NCBI GenBank assembly: GCA_031213475.1
Contig: JARUPZ010000026.1
Span: 6,245,785-6,309,784, forward strand
From: Nereocystis luetkeana
Lineage: Eukaryota > Sar > Phaeophyceae > Laminariales > Laminariaceae
Length of the DNA stretch: 64,000 bases
Direction: 5' to 3'
How positions within the stretch are numbered: position 1 is the first letter of the stretch; the number at the start of each line of letters is the position of its first letter. Position numbers and translations under genes: made by a program. Of the stretch, positions 50,602 through 61,764 are shown piece after piece. The notes under the pieces were generated by a model. That model was not told the origin of the DNA. It saw only the letters and a list, made by a program, of their open reading frames with translations, and made no database searches.

Positions 50602-50688
50602 CTGACCCTCTAGCAGTAATCATACGTACCAGACGCGCGAGTCGGCAAGGGAAGAAGGTGCCGAACCCTTGCTCGCTATAAAACCGGC

Positions 50689-50802
50689 TATTGCGGGGGC
50701 CGATAGTAAATAGGACCTACGGTACATACTAGAAGCTATATATTTCCTATTTTCTCTATGAATAACAACATTTGGTCCTATTTACTATGGTCCCCCGTAA
50801 TA
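50689..50802. mobile_element. Family A MITE copy 15
   Basis: Arms TTGCGGGGGCCGATAGTAAA and TTTACTATGGTCCCCCGTAA, 90 bp beyond the stop codon; it could lie in the 3' UTR. Confidence 0.88.
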
Positions 50803-50841
50803 GACACGTAACGTAGTAGGGAGGGGGGGATAAGAGCCTAC

Positions 50842-50956
50842 TATTACGGGGGACTCAGTCAGGTAAAAAGTACCAAATATTGTTAGTGAAAATACATATA
50901 TATATATAGGTTTTTGTGAGTACCGTAGGCCCTATATACTATGGTCTCCCGAAATA
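50842..50956. mobile_element. Family A MITE copy 16, diverged
   Basis: TTACGGGGGACTCAGTCAGG left arm and TATACTATGGTCTCCCGAAA right arm; centre AAATATTGTTAGTGAAAAT. Confidence 0.8.
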
Positions 50957-51179
50957 TTGTGTTACCCCGACTCTGAAGCCACGACTGGGAGAGAGCAGGA
51001 GGCAAGAAACGTGAACATGATAAATGGGTGGGGGAAAAGAAAGAAATATAAAATGTACCTGGTAAGCAGCAAGACCGCTTTCGGAAGCAGTCTGGGTTTA
51101 CGCCTTGCCCCCAGCGCTAACAAGCCGCTTTCGACTTGGTGCATCCTCGTCGAACAGGCTGAAAGGCTGCACACGTCTC

Positions 51180-51460
51180 ACAGATAACCTCAGATCCTCA
51201 GTTCCTGGTCTCCATATTTCAAGGCAGACAAAAAATGTTGCCGGGTGGGAAGCCGCACAGGGTCTGTAAACATGTGCGCAGCTCTGGGCTGGACCGGTAC
51301 CATGCAGACCCTGCACAGAGCTCTATCAGCGGCATCAACCATAGAGAATCAGTTATCCGGGATTCGCACGGTTGAAGTACACTCACTTGGTTTTCGAACC
51401 CTAACCTCAACCCCGACCACCTCAGACATTTTCTCAGAAATTTACCGAAAGTGAATATCA
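51180..51460. other. Possible family E relative
   Basis: CCGGGTGGGAAGCCGCACAG, CTGGGCTGGACCGGTACC and AGAGCTCTATCAGCGG loosely resemble the family E body. Weak similarity only. Confidence 0.3.
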
Positions 51461-51519
51461 ACCATGCCTCGCGTTCTGGGAGGGTTGTGTTTTAAACTAA
51501 GGAAATGTTTCCTTTTGTG

Positions 51520-51840
51520 GTAGGCGGGGGGGGGGGGTGGTAAGAGGGGGAGGGTACTCGATATCCTGCATGGCCGTCGTTGACTAATCATGGGCCCTCG
51601 CATCCCTACAATGCTGGGACGAAGCACATCCGGTTTCTCCAACCAGGCAGGCATCGGTAATTACACCAAGGGCGGAGCGGCGTGAGGTGTCCGGCGAGTC
51701 GCAAGAAGGGTGAGCCGCATCGTACTAAGAACCGCTTGTAAGGTGGACTTGCACGTGGACGACGGCTTCGATGAGTCATTTCAATTTACGGTAGGTCCCC
51801 TTTCAGCGACAGCAGTGGGCTTACAATGTAACTGCCCCGC
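51520..51840 (-). mobile_element. Family B copy (minus strand)
   Basis: Poly-G, GGTACTCGATATCCTGCATGG, CATCCCTACAATGCTGGGAC, CAGGCAGGCATCGG, GAACCGCTTGTAAGG in reverse order. Confidence 0.8.
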
Positions 51841-51984
51841 GGATGCCTTACCATAAACACCGCGTGATGCGATCATTGGAGGGGGGGGGGGGGGTGTCCC
51901 TATTGATAACTAATGCGGATTTTTGTAAGCGGCGGCGGCTGGGGGAGTTGCTCTCCCTGATAAATAAAATATTTTGTCGGCGGG

Positions 51985-52040
51985 GGGGAGGAGGCGTACC
52001 CATTTTGTTGCTTGCCTTAGTGTCACTATACATTGGAGAA
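51985..52040 (-). mobile_element. Family C LINE 3' end (minus strand)
   Basis: GGGGGGAGGAGGCGTACCCATTTTGTTGC... then TTGCCTTAGTGTCACTATACATTG. Confidence 0.6.
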
Positions 52041-52174
52041 TCGTGTAGGGGGAGGAGGAGGGCGGGTGGGATACCGGAAGGTTTCCCTACCTTTCGCGTG
52101 AATTTTTATGTCGGCAGGAGGGGGATGACACTGAAGCCCCTTTCTAGCGCATAAATATGTTCATATAGAGGGGG

Positions 52175-53130
52175 GGAGGTGTACTTATTGCCATGCTTGG
52201 CCGTAGTCGTATGATCATAGACCCTCGTATTCGTACAATGCCGGGACAGACCACGTCGGGTTTCATTTACCTAGGGGGGGGGGGGGTGTACTCGAAATCA
52301 TGCCTGGCCGTAGTCGTATGACCATAGACCCTCGCATCCCTACAATGCCGGGACGGAGCATGTCCGGTTTTCACCGACCAGGCAGGCATTGCTTGCACCA
52401 AGCGCGGAGCGCCGTGGGGTGTCTGGCGAGTCGTATGAAGGGTAAGCTGCACCCTACTACGAACCGCTTGCGAGGCGGAGTTTCTTGCGGATGGATGACA
52501 GCGTCGATGAATTGATTTAATTTATTATGTGACCACTTCCAGAGACAGCCATGGGTTTACTATGTAACGTCCTCGTGAGTGACTCCCGATATACACACTA
52601 CTTGATACGATCATCCCTCTTGTGTCGACTTAGGGGGTGGGGGGGGGTATTCTCGAGACCATGGATGACCGAGGTTGTATGATAGAACCTTGTATCCCTA
52701 CAATGCCGAGACGGAGCACGTTGGGTCTTCACCGACCGGGCATGGCATTGCTTGCACCGAGGACAAAGCGAAACGTGAGGTATTCGGCGAGTCGCATGAT
52801 GAAGTGTGAGCTGATCCTAGTGAGAACCGCTTGTGAGGTGGGCTTGCGTATGGATGGCATCGTTACTGAGTTAATTTATTTTCCGGTGTGGTCAACCCCG
52901 GAGACGGCAGTGGGGGTACTATGTAACTGCCTCGTCGGTGCCTTGCCATAGATGCTACGTGATACGGCCATTTCCCTTACGTGGTGTAAAGGTTCACCGC
53001 TCCGCACGAATGATCTAGCTTGATCTCCAGCTGTGACCGACCGCCAAACAAAAAACCAAATAACGGTACTATTAATAGGTACCCTGGTTGTCTGTTTTAC
53101 AGTGTCGTTGTCAACTGACGCTAACCAAAG
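52175..53130 (-). mobile_element. Three nested or tandem family B copies (minus strand)
   Basis: 3' end at 52175-52262, a longer copy at 52285-52600 and a near full copy at 52640-53130 that reaches the 5' part (GCTTGATCTCCAGCTGTGACC; GGTACCCTGGTTGTCTG; ACAGTGTCGTTGTCAACTG). Each starts with poly-G and TGTACT- or TATTCTCG-type sequence. Confidence 0.8.
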
Positions 53131-53149
53131 CTTTACATACGACCTAGGG

Positions 53150-54160
53150 GAGGGTGGGGGGAGGGGGGTACTCATTTGCTGCTTGCCTCAGTCGTTTGAC
53201 CATTGACCACGCATCGGGGGGGGGGGGGGGGGGGGCGTTTGCATTATTTCCCGACTGAACAATGTATTGTTACAGTGGTAGGGAGATGACTCATGCTGTG
53301 CATGGCCGTTGTCGTGCGACCATCGTGGGGGGGGGGGGGAGTTAGCCCGTATATACGACTGAAAACATGCTCAAGAAAGAGAACCAGCGCACGACCAAGC
53401 GCAGGAGCGGTTCCTCTAAAAAGGGGGAAACAAAATCGCAGAGAAAAAAAATGAAAAAGTGCTGAAACTATCTGTGGCTGCCATCCTCACGTGATACTGG
53501 TACGTGTTGTGCCGGGGGGGGCAGCGAGAGGGAAGAGGAAGGGAGGCCCAGGAGAGGGGGGTGCACTCATTATCATGCATGGCCGTAGTCGTATGGCCGT
53601 AGGCTCTCGCATCCCTACAACGGTGGGACAGAACACGTCGGGTTTCCACCCATCAGGCGGGGGGAAGGAGGGGAGGAGAGGAGTGTCTTCCCTCTTTGGG
53701 CGGTCCGAGCATGTTCGGTCTATCTCCCAGACGGTGGTGGCACAGGGAGAGGGGGGGGCGTACTCATTTGCTGCTTTCTATAGTCATTTGACCACTATAC
53801 CTACGCATCTCTTTTGAGACGGAGCACGGGGGGGGAGGAGGGGGAAGGGGAAGAGGACGGCGTTTATTTTTTTGTTGGTGTTATTGGGTTGACAGGTTTT
53901 GGCTACCTCAAACCAATTTTGTGGATTTGGGCGAGGGGGGGCAAACCAATTTTGTGGTTCTGAGCGAGGGGTGGCGAAGGCAGGGGGGGGGGGGGGGGGT
54001 GTTTGTGGTGGTACGAGTATTCCAAAGATACATCGACTAGTCTTGAAACAGTTTTGAAGGGCGGGCGGGGGGAGGGATGAAAGGGGGGCTACTCTTTTGT
54101 TGCTTGCCTTGGTGATTTAACCATTGACCGGGCATTCCTTTCGAGACGGGGCATGGGGGG
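53150..54160 (-). mobile_element. Cluster of family C and B 3' ends with poly-G
   Basis: C at 53155-53215, B at 53280-53320, B at 53565-53650, C at 53755-53830, C at 54085-54155. Poly-G runs of 8-18 precede or separate them. All on the minus strand. Confidence 0.75.
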
Positions 54161-54445
54161 GGGGGGGGCGGGGAGTATCACTCTTTAACCACCGCAGAAG
54201 TAACCCTAGGTGTCTCACGTCATAAGCAGTATATATGCCCCCGACGGGTGTATGTAAAGGGTTAGAAGGGTCCATCAATCCCTTTTTTTGTGGATCCCAA
54301 GAATGTCGGCCGATTTTTTGTCGGGTTAGGTACAACAAAAAACTTCGTAGCAAGCATATTCATACGTGGCCTGGAAGCAAATCCCCGTGGTACGGTGGGA
54401 GTGTTTGCCACTTTTTGGCTCGGTACTTTCTTACTGGTTGGCTAG

Positions 54446-54553
54446 TAATACAGGGGACCACAGTAAATAGGACCAAATATTGCAGGTACAAATAGAGAAA
54501 TATATAGGCTTTTGTGTGTACCGTAGGTCCTATTTACTACGGTCCCCCGTAGC
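54446..54553. mobile_element. Family A MITE copy 17
   Basis: TACAGGGGACCACAGTAAAT left arm and TTTACTACGGTCCCCCGTAG right arm. Confidence 0.82.
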
Positions 54554-54559
54554 AGTATG

Positions 54560-55200
54560 CGTAGTTTAGGGCTAGCGCATAGAAACATTCGGCGGGTCGC
54601 GCGGAGAAAGCTTGTTCGAAGTCATGCTTTCGGGTGAGATGAACTCCTCATGTGGTGAGCTCGGAAAAATAGACGCCAGGCATTGCTCGCGTGTGTAGTA
54701 TAATGCTGCGCGCGCACGTACCGGGAGGTCTCCGGGCATCGTAGTCTGTGGGTTCGGAGATACCCTCTATCCTATTAGTAGCACCCCGAGCAGTTGCTTC
54801 GATGCTGGAATCGTCATCTGATTTCGACCGTTTTTCCCGTATCAGGTATGCCTTACAAGCCCCAAAGGAACTCATAGCGTGTTGGCCCTACGGAATTGTC
54901 TGCCAGTGCGTATTGTATTTATACGATACGAAGTATTGACCATGCTTTGTATCAGGGGTGTGTTTTATTGGTGATGACACATATATAATACAAGGGGGGC
55001 TTCGCCGCGGTGGGCTGACGCCCGCCCGCGGCTCTGCGCATGCCCGTAATGGCGGAAGGCGTAACGGTATGCAGGTCGAGGCTATTAGTGCGACAGTAGT
55101 AGGGGTGAACTTTGAGTGAAATGAAATAAAACGCTGGAAACACAGGAAAAACGACAATTGGCATCCGTCATCCGGCGCAATAACACATCATTCGTCCGTG
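54560..55200. other. No feature recognised
   Basis: Mixed composition. A short palindrome-like CGCCGCGGTGGGCTGACGCC stretch near 55000 and nothing else that I can assign. Confidence 0.4.
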
Positions 55201-57420
55201 CAGCAGCAATCAGCACTTTTTATTTTACAAGTGTCACGTACGAGACGCTCGATGTCCGTAATGTACTTCGTGTGTAGATAGCCACGAAACAGATAGTTGA
55301 GCGGCAGTCGATCGAGCTAATCGACAGTGCGAAGCGCCGGCGATTACGTTGGTGCAGCAAACTCAGCAGCAGCAAGCAGCAGCAGCAGCATAGGGTAAAG
55401 GTACGTATCGTACGAACACTACACTGGCACGAGACCTCCACCGAGACGTCAAAAATATGTCAATTACGAGACGGTACTTGTACAGCTTCCGAAACAGATG
55501 GATCCGTCTTTCAACTTCATGATGAGGAGACACATCCCCGAGAGAGGGTGACTTGCATACTAACCATTCTCGCGGGGGTTAGCAGCGAAACCATAATGCA
55601 GACATAGCAAGAGCAGTAGCAGAACAGCACAGTAGTAGCACGTGCATAGCAGCAGCACCAGAACAGCGGCAGAACAGCGGCAGGAGCAGCCGCAGCAGCA
55701 CGTCATGCACGCCCGAGGCCGCCCCTGGCACATACATCAGTCGAGGAAGAGGAGCCCGGTGGCGCACGAGGACGAAAAGCATACCCCTATATCTCAGCCC
55801 GACCTACTCCGTGGAGCGGACTGCGGAATCAGCAGCAGCAGCAGCAGCAACAGAGCAGCGGCAGTAACAGCAGCAGCAGTATAGCACGTCACGCACCCCC
55901 GAGGCCGCTCTCGGCACAGGAGTCGAGGCAGGGAAGCATCGTGGGGCACGACGAGGGAAGATAAAATGGCGCCCCCGATGAAGTTACTTTGTACTGGGTG
56001 AATCTCGTCCCTACTAAAGGCAAGTTGTGGGTTCGAGTCTCGCCGAGGGCGTACTCCTTTCGTGTCTACAGCAGGAAGCACGACGAGGAAAGGCACAACC
56101 AAACCCTCGAGAGTCAGCAACAAAACATGTTGCAGGGTGATCGTAACGCGCACATTCATGCATACACAATGTACTTGCTCATTTATTCTTCTGTTTTTCT
56201 TGGCAGTTCCCATCCGAATACAAAACGCCTCTTCTTCACAACACAACCAAAACTTCACGATGCATGTGACACTGCTGTCTGCCGGTGTAGTGTGTACAAA
56301 ACTGTTTTCGTCGACACCGTTTGTACCTCCACCACCGTACCGCTCCTGCCGCGGCGTAGGCTCATTCATCCGATTCGATCGACACCAAAATATCCCGCCC
56401 TCTCCGCCTTACGGAATCTGGTCACCCCGCGTGCACAGCAGCCGAAAAGGCTCGCGACGCTCGATTCGCGACCATATGCTATAGCCTACTAATATCAACA
56501 GTTAGTTGTGCACAAAACTCGTGCTTTCAAACGTAAAGTAGCCCGAATCGGAATTTCGACACTCGTTTCTGGAACGCCCAACCCTCAACGCACAACAACG
56601 GCGGAGCATGACACCCGCCACCCATATTCCCCACACTCTCCTTGCCGTCATAAGCTGTCACAAGCCGCGGAGGATGCGGCCCTCCCATTTCGGCCAAAGG
56701 AGAAGACGTCCAATCTGGGTACTGGCATCGAAAACAGAATATGTTTACCGTCACGAGCGAGCATAGATGTCGGTTGACGGCACATTCGCCCCTTGACGGG
56801 CAGCCGTCAAGGACATCCCAATGCAGCCGTGAAGGGTATCCCAATGCTCAATGCTATTACGTATATTCCAGAAGAAGGCTTAACGGACCATAGGTAGGCC
56901 TAAAGGGGCAAAGGTAGGCCGTCAAACAAAAGCTTTGGCCACGAGACTGTGATAAGTCAAGTATGGCCCACTCAACTATTAAGAGTCCAACTCACAGCTG
57001 ACGTTTTCATAAAAAGGGCCCTGAGAGAAACGAGCACAGCACATCCGGCCACAGCTGTCAAGGACATCCCAACAGTGAGAACTGTTATATTTTAGAAAAG
57101 GGTTTGACGGGCCAAACGTAGGCCTGACGAGGCGAACGCATGCCGTGAACGAAATTCTTCGGCCACGAGACTGTTATAAATCAAGTGTCGACCACTCAAC
57201 TGGTCCGACTCACAGCTGACATACTCACACCCAGCCAGCCGGCAGCCAGGACACGGGGCAAGCACGCCCGAGGCCGCCCTCGACACAGTCGGGGTCGGGG
57301 ATCACGATGAGGCAGTTTCATCCGGTGATGTGACGTCATCCCGCGCTAGGACGAACAACGCTAGAAAATACGTCTAAGAAACGCTGAGGAGCGCTGAGAG
57401 CACAGGGCCAACAATGTCGT
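55200..57420. repeat. Unclassified repeat region with CAG-rich parts and tandem duplication
   Basis: AGCAGCAGC-rich DNA (55360-55890) includes a block CACGCCCGAGGCCGC... seen near 55707, 55895 (variant) and 57262. A unit of about 200 bp recurs at about 56815-57035 and 57060-57230 (shared GGCCACGAGACTGT, CCACTCAACT, ACTCACAGCTGAC). Possibly remains of an LTR element; no coding frame recognised. Confidence 0.5.
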
Positions 57421-57764
57421 ACTCATGTCTATACTGCTGTATCTATATATATATATACCTGGTATGAGTAATCGCTTTAGTTTCTGTTTTTTTGCCATTT
57501 CGGGTTGGAACTCGCTTTAGGTTGACGCTTTTGGGAAAGCTTTTGGGATAGCTTGGCTTACATATATATACACTGCTCCTTTCTTTGATCCTGTACTCCT
57601 GGTTGAATACCATTCCCGTTGTTTGGCTATATATATACCTGGTATATATATATGTGCAGACTTCGTTTTACTTTGAGGCCTATTTTTGTTTCCCCCCCAT
57701 ACGAATCGAACATTTTTGTGAGATCCGGGGAAGGTACGGGAGGCGTATATATATACGTACATAC

Positions 57765-57880
57765 TCATCATGCCATGAATGGCCGTATTGGTATGTATGA
57801 CCATAAACCCTCGCACCCCTACAATGACGGGGTGGGGGTTTCGCCGACCAAGCAGGCATTGCTTGAGCCAAGCGACAAGC
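57765..57880 (-). mobile_element. Family B fragment (minus strand)
   Basis: TACTCATCATGCCATGAATGG, CGCACCCCTACAATGACGG, CAGGCATTGCTTGAGCC. Confidence 0.7.
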
Positions 57881-57984
57881 GCCGGGGAGGGGGGAAACGA
57901 GAGGGGCGTAGTTTACTTCCTCACCCCACCAGTTTACTGTTATTTAGCATGTTGTTCTTGTCCTCCTTCCCTGTTTTTGTAAAA

Positions 57985-58160
57985 TTTATCTTGCCATCCG
58001 ACAAAGTGCAACATGATCTTCAACATTGATCACTCATAACTCTCCCGAAGGAAGAAAACCTCGGAAACAAAAGGAAACCCACGCACCAAGTCTACCCCCC
58101 TTCTGTGCCAACTTTCGGCTTGTTGTCTACTGTTTTGCTTGCTATGGTCTTCTTGACCAA
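57985..58160 (-). mobile_element. Family D LINE 3' end (minus strand)
   Basis: CTTGCCATCCGACAAAGTGC, CATGATCTTCAACATTGATC, CACCAAGTCTACCCCCCTTC, GTGCCAACTTTCGGCTTG; extends further into the 3' UTR than the other short copies. Confidence 0.75.
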
Positions 58161-59104
58161 CTACTGCTTCCTCCATACTTTGACCAGGTGTCATCCTAGC
58201 CCCTGCGCTGTCCCTCTTCATATATATCGTTCCTTCACCTATAAGATTGTCAACATAATCGCTCTCCATTTTTGGTCGTCCCTTCTTGGAACGCTTTCTG
58301 TTTTTCTTTTGCTTCTAGCTTGTCTATTACCCATCTATCTGTTCAATTCCATGCTGCGCCTATTATTCTTGATAACTCTCGTCTGTTGACTGCCTATCCA
58401 TATTAGACAGTGATCGGTAGTTACTACGTCCGCTGCGCATACATGTACTTCCGTTTCCTTACTTCTTCCGTTTCCTACCACTGTAACGTCAAGCATGCAG
58501 CTCTCTCTCTCTTATATGCATGTACTGTCTAATTCATTTTGGCTCTGGCTATTCACTGTGTCGACAACGTCTGCGTATCATATCTCGTTGTTCTTAAGGA
58601 GCTTCAACATGCCATCCCCGTTTTTGTTATTTGTTACTCCCCCAAACCGCCCAATGTTCTCATTCGGGTTTCTTGCTTTCCCGATTATTTTTAATGAAAA
58701 TCTCACACTACTACTGCTGCTGCAGTACTACTGCAGCAGTACTACAGTACTTCTCCTTGTGCCTTCAACACTTTTGTATTTCTACTGCTACTTCTCCGAA
58801 TCTCCTCAGTATACGATTTCCCGTACGTTCCGACTCTGAGGGCAGGGGCACAATTAGTCGATTTGTTTCGTCTGATTTTTTTTCTGAAAGAAGTCACAAC
58901 AGATTCTTCAAATAATGGCCTTCTCTCCCTCCCCCTCCCTCCCCACATTGCAGGAGAGGGGTACAAAGGGAGGAACGGGGGGATTACTTCAGGAACCAAT
59001 ACGTTTTCAAGGCTAGTCGGTGTACTCCATGTCACTCACACCATCCCTTGGTTGTATTATTAGTAAGCACGCGCGGGATATATATACTGTTTTTAATGTG
59101 GGGG

Positions 59105-61340
59105 GCGTACTCATTTCGATTTTTTGTTGCCTGCCTTGCCTGCCTTGCCTGCCTTGCCTGCCTTAGCTTAGTCATATGAACATTGACTACGCATGCACCC
59201 CTTTCGAGCCGGAGCACCGCTCCTGTACTCCAAATAAAGACACCTCTAACATTTGGGCGCTCACTACGTTGTTTCTATACCACACTCTTCATCGAAACCT
59301 TCTGCTGCTATACTCTTATCCCCTTCCTGGTTCGCTGCCTGTGGCCACCATCTATTTCTCGGTGTAGCGATCATTTTCTCCCTGCTATCTAGTGTACCGA
59401 ATTCCTTCATGCCACATCCATTCGTCTATTTCCCTCATCTATCTCTTGTAACACATCCATGTTCCTCCTTATACATTTCACACTCTCCCACTAGGTGAAT
59501 TATCTCCTCGATTGCTTTGCCACACGGGCACATCTAACTGCGCATCTACTTCCTCCTCCCGGCTACTACAGTTACTGGTATATTTTTTTCTTTTTTCTGG
59601 CAGGTCCAGGTCACCTACACGAAATCGCAGTTTCAGCGTTTTCGCGAAATCCGTTGGGTCGTGCAAATACGTTTTCATTCTTATCCCCTTCGCTTAATCC
59701 CCCATAGACCTCCAAGTGTTTCTCCGATCTCACCTTGTTTCTTAGCGCTAGCCTTTCACTTGCATCTATTATTTCTTCCACTTCTGCCCTGTACCTCCCA
59801 GCCTTTTCTGCAGAACTACTATATTCTCGGTTTCCTCCTAATAGTATCTATATCCTTCCATATTTTCTCCACAAGTGACTGCTATATCCCACCTTATTCC
59901 CGCTCGCTTTTTTTTATATTTATCTCGTATATACCTCTATCAACTATTATGGCTGGCAACCTCTTTTGTGGCAGGTTCCTTACTTGATATTAAAATATTT
60001 GTCATTTCAACTTCCTCGTGCCTATAGTTGTCTTGAGTGGGTATACATTTCCATTTCAGCTCTTAATAATGCTGTATTGCCAGTCGTACTTGTGAGCATC
60101 TTAGAACTTTTTAGTTGCTATCATATGCATTGTTTTCAACCGTTTTACGAACTTCGCGTTCCCTTTCCATACTTCTCCTGCATATTCTAGTTTTGGCGCT
60201 ATCACATTCATCGGGGTACAGCTCTTGATCAAAGTATCAAGGTGCGAGTCTGTTAGGATTGTGTCCATCTTGCGTGCGTGTGCGTTGCCCTTTCCCATAT
60301 TGCTTTTACTACATGTACTATGTGTGTGTCCTAAGGGCAGTATTTTGATATCTCTACGCCAAAGGTACGTACACTGATATTCGATCGGCAATTCATCTTC
60401 TACCCATTTACAACTGGCATTTACCGGCTTCACCTTATCTTCGTTGCATACGACTACGGCGCACTTCCTGACGTTCACCATCGATCACCCTCACAGACAA
60501 ATCGGAAAAATGGGAACGAAACTAAAAATGAGAACGGACGGTTTTTTTTAGAAAGCAAACCAATTGAGTACAACTCCGAGAAAAAAAGTTGACAGTCCTG
60601 AGGGGCTGTACAGCAGCCTTCGAATGAGCTGTCGCTCAGGCTGGAAGTCCTCGGCATCGCCGCGGTAGCCAGCATCTTCTAGAGAAATCACAATAGAGCC
60701 AGCGTATATCGCTTTTTGCGCCCACCCGAAGGCACGAGATGGAGCATGACCGTTCTGACGAGCTCCTCTCACAGGGCTGGCCAAGGGTTTTCGCAGGATC
60801 ATTTTGGTTATCTGATGCACCACATGGTTCTGGAGATACGGCTTGGTTCTCATTTTAGGCCTCGTTCCCATTTTTCCGATTTGTCTGTTCCCTGAGTGTA
60901 ATCTAGCGGTTTCTCTATTTGTTTCTGTAGTCCTTCGGTGTTTCTGATATATATCCCCACGGACGAAGTCATCCGCAAACATCAATCCCGACACCGTATC
61001 TTCCTCCATCGCGACTCCCTGCTTTGCTGCTTCGACTGCTACTACTACCAGGTCGTTAATAGTTAATAGATACTTCGAAGTAGTATATATTTTGAATAGG
61101 GTAGGTGATAACGTACATCCCTGTGCAACTCTGTGTAAAATTTCACCATACTTTGGCATTTCCCCGTCCACCATCACAGCACTTCCCGCACATTCCGTCA
61201 TGTATTTCGTTATTCTCCACATCCTTCCTCTGATCCCTATTTCCCACCTATTTTTCCACCATCCATTTATCCATACTGTGTAAAAGCAGTGCGTCGTTAT
61301 CCCCGCGTATTTCCTGCCTTTTGACCTCTCAAGGAGTGCG
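59105..61340 (-). pseudogene. Degraded non-LTR retrotransposon (LINE), reverse transcriptase region
   Basis: Reading the minus strand: 61222 downward encodes ECAGSAVMVDGEMPKYGE, then LHRVAQGCTLSPTLFKIYT and GLMFADDF. The QGCxLSPxLF and FADD motifs are reverse-transcriptase signatures. After an inserted TIR element, the frame at 60481-60101 continues NVRKCAVVVCNEDKVKPV, MDTILTDSHLDTLIKSC and APKLEYAGEVWKGNAKFV. Further down, 59678-59478 reads KTLKLRFRVGDLDLPEKRK. Several frame breaks show it is dead. The 3' end (59105-59215) is family C and ends AAATGAGTACGCCCC. It recalls LINEs of brown algae, from memory only. Confidence 0.85.
60494..60887. mobile_element. 394-bp TIR element (family H) inserted in the LINE
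   Basis: Ends CAGACAAATCGGAAAAATGG and its reverse complement. The body matches 62106-62496 in the opposite orientation at high identity. It interrupts the reverse transcriptase frame between the FADD motif and NVRKCAVV, so it is younger than the LINE. Confidence 0.85.
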
Positions 61341-61382
61341 TGTGGCGTCTGGGTTCTGGGATCTGAATCCGCGTGCTCCTGT

Positions 61383-61658
61383 TGTTATGATACTGCTCTG
61401 TATGAGGTTGAAAACCCGGTAATTACCTGGGTCCTGACACTGGGATCGTATTTGTAGCACTTGGAAGGCGTATCTTAGGTGGAAAACCAGGGGTTTTCAA
61501 GAGAGGCACGAGCGTGGTCTCAGTCTCCGTCGTGCAAGAAAGGAATAAAGTGGCTCTTCAATCTCTAAGCGAACATCAACGTGAGTACCAACGAGTGCCG
61601 GCTTAATAAGCAGGCATGTCCAGGGATACAAAGTGACCCGATCTCCGTAATCTTAACA
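61383..61658 (+). mobile_element. LTR, 276 bp, followed by primer site
   Basis: Starts TGTTATGATACTGCTC and ends CGTAATCTTAACA. Same family as the solo LTR at 27656-27932. Two bases later comes TGGCGTCGTCGGCAGGAC, the tRNA-Ser primer site. Confidence 0.85.
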
Positions 61659-61660
61659 AG

Positions 61661-61744
61661 TGGCGTCGTCGGCAGGACACGAACCTGCGCGTGAAATCAC
61701 AATGGGTTTCGAATCCATTCCCTTAACCACTCAGGCACGTCGAC
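61661..61744 (-). tRNA. tRNA-Ser(CGA)-like sequence including CCA; probable reverse-transcribed primer
   Basis: The minus strand folds as a class II tRNA: acceptor GTCGACG / CGACGAC (one A-A mismatch), D arm CCTGAGTGGTTAAGG, anticodon loop TTCGAAA (CGA), variable arm GTGATTTCAC, T arm GCAGGTTCGTGTCCTGC, then G and CCA. One anticodon-stem pair is broken. CCA is rarely encoded in eukaryotic tRNA genes. Together with the LTR two bases away this suggests a cDNA copy of the whole primer rather than a gene. Confidence 0.75.
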
Positions 61745-61764
61745 CCGATAAAATCCGGTCCGTT

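Noticed and set aside
55971..56051. tRNA-like sequence with GGTTCGAGTCTCG and a fair acceptor stem
   Set aside because: No acceptable D or anticodon arm; more likely a tRNA-derived fragment or part of a retroelement.
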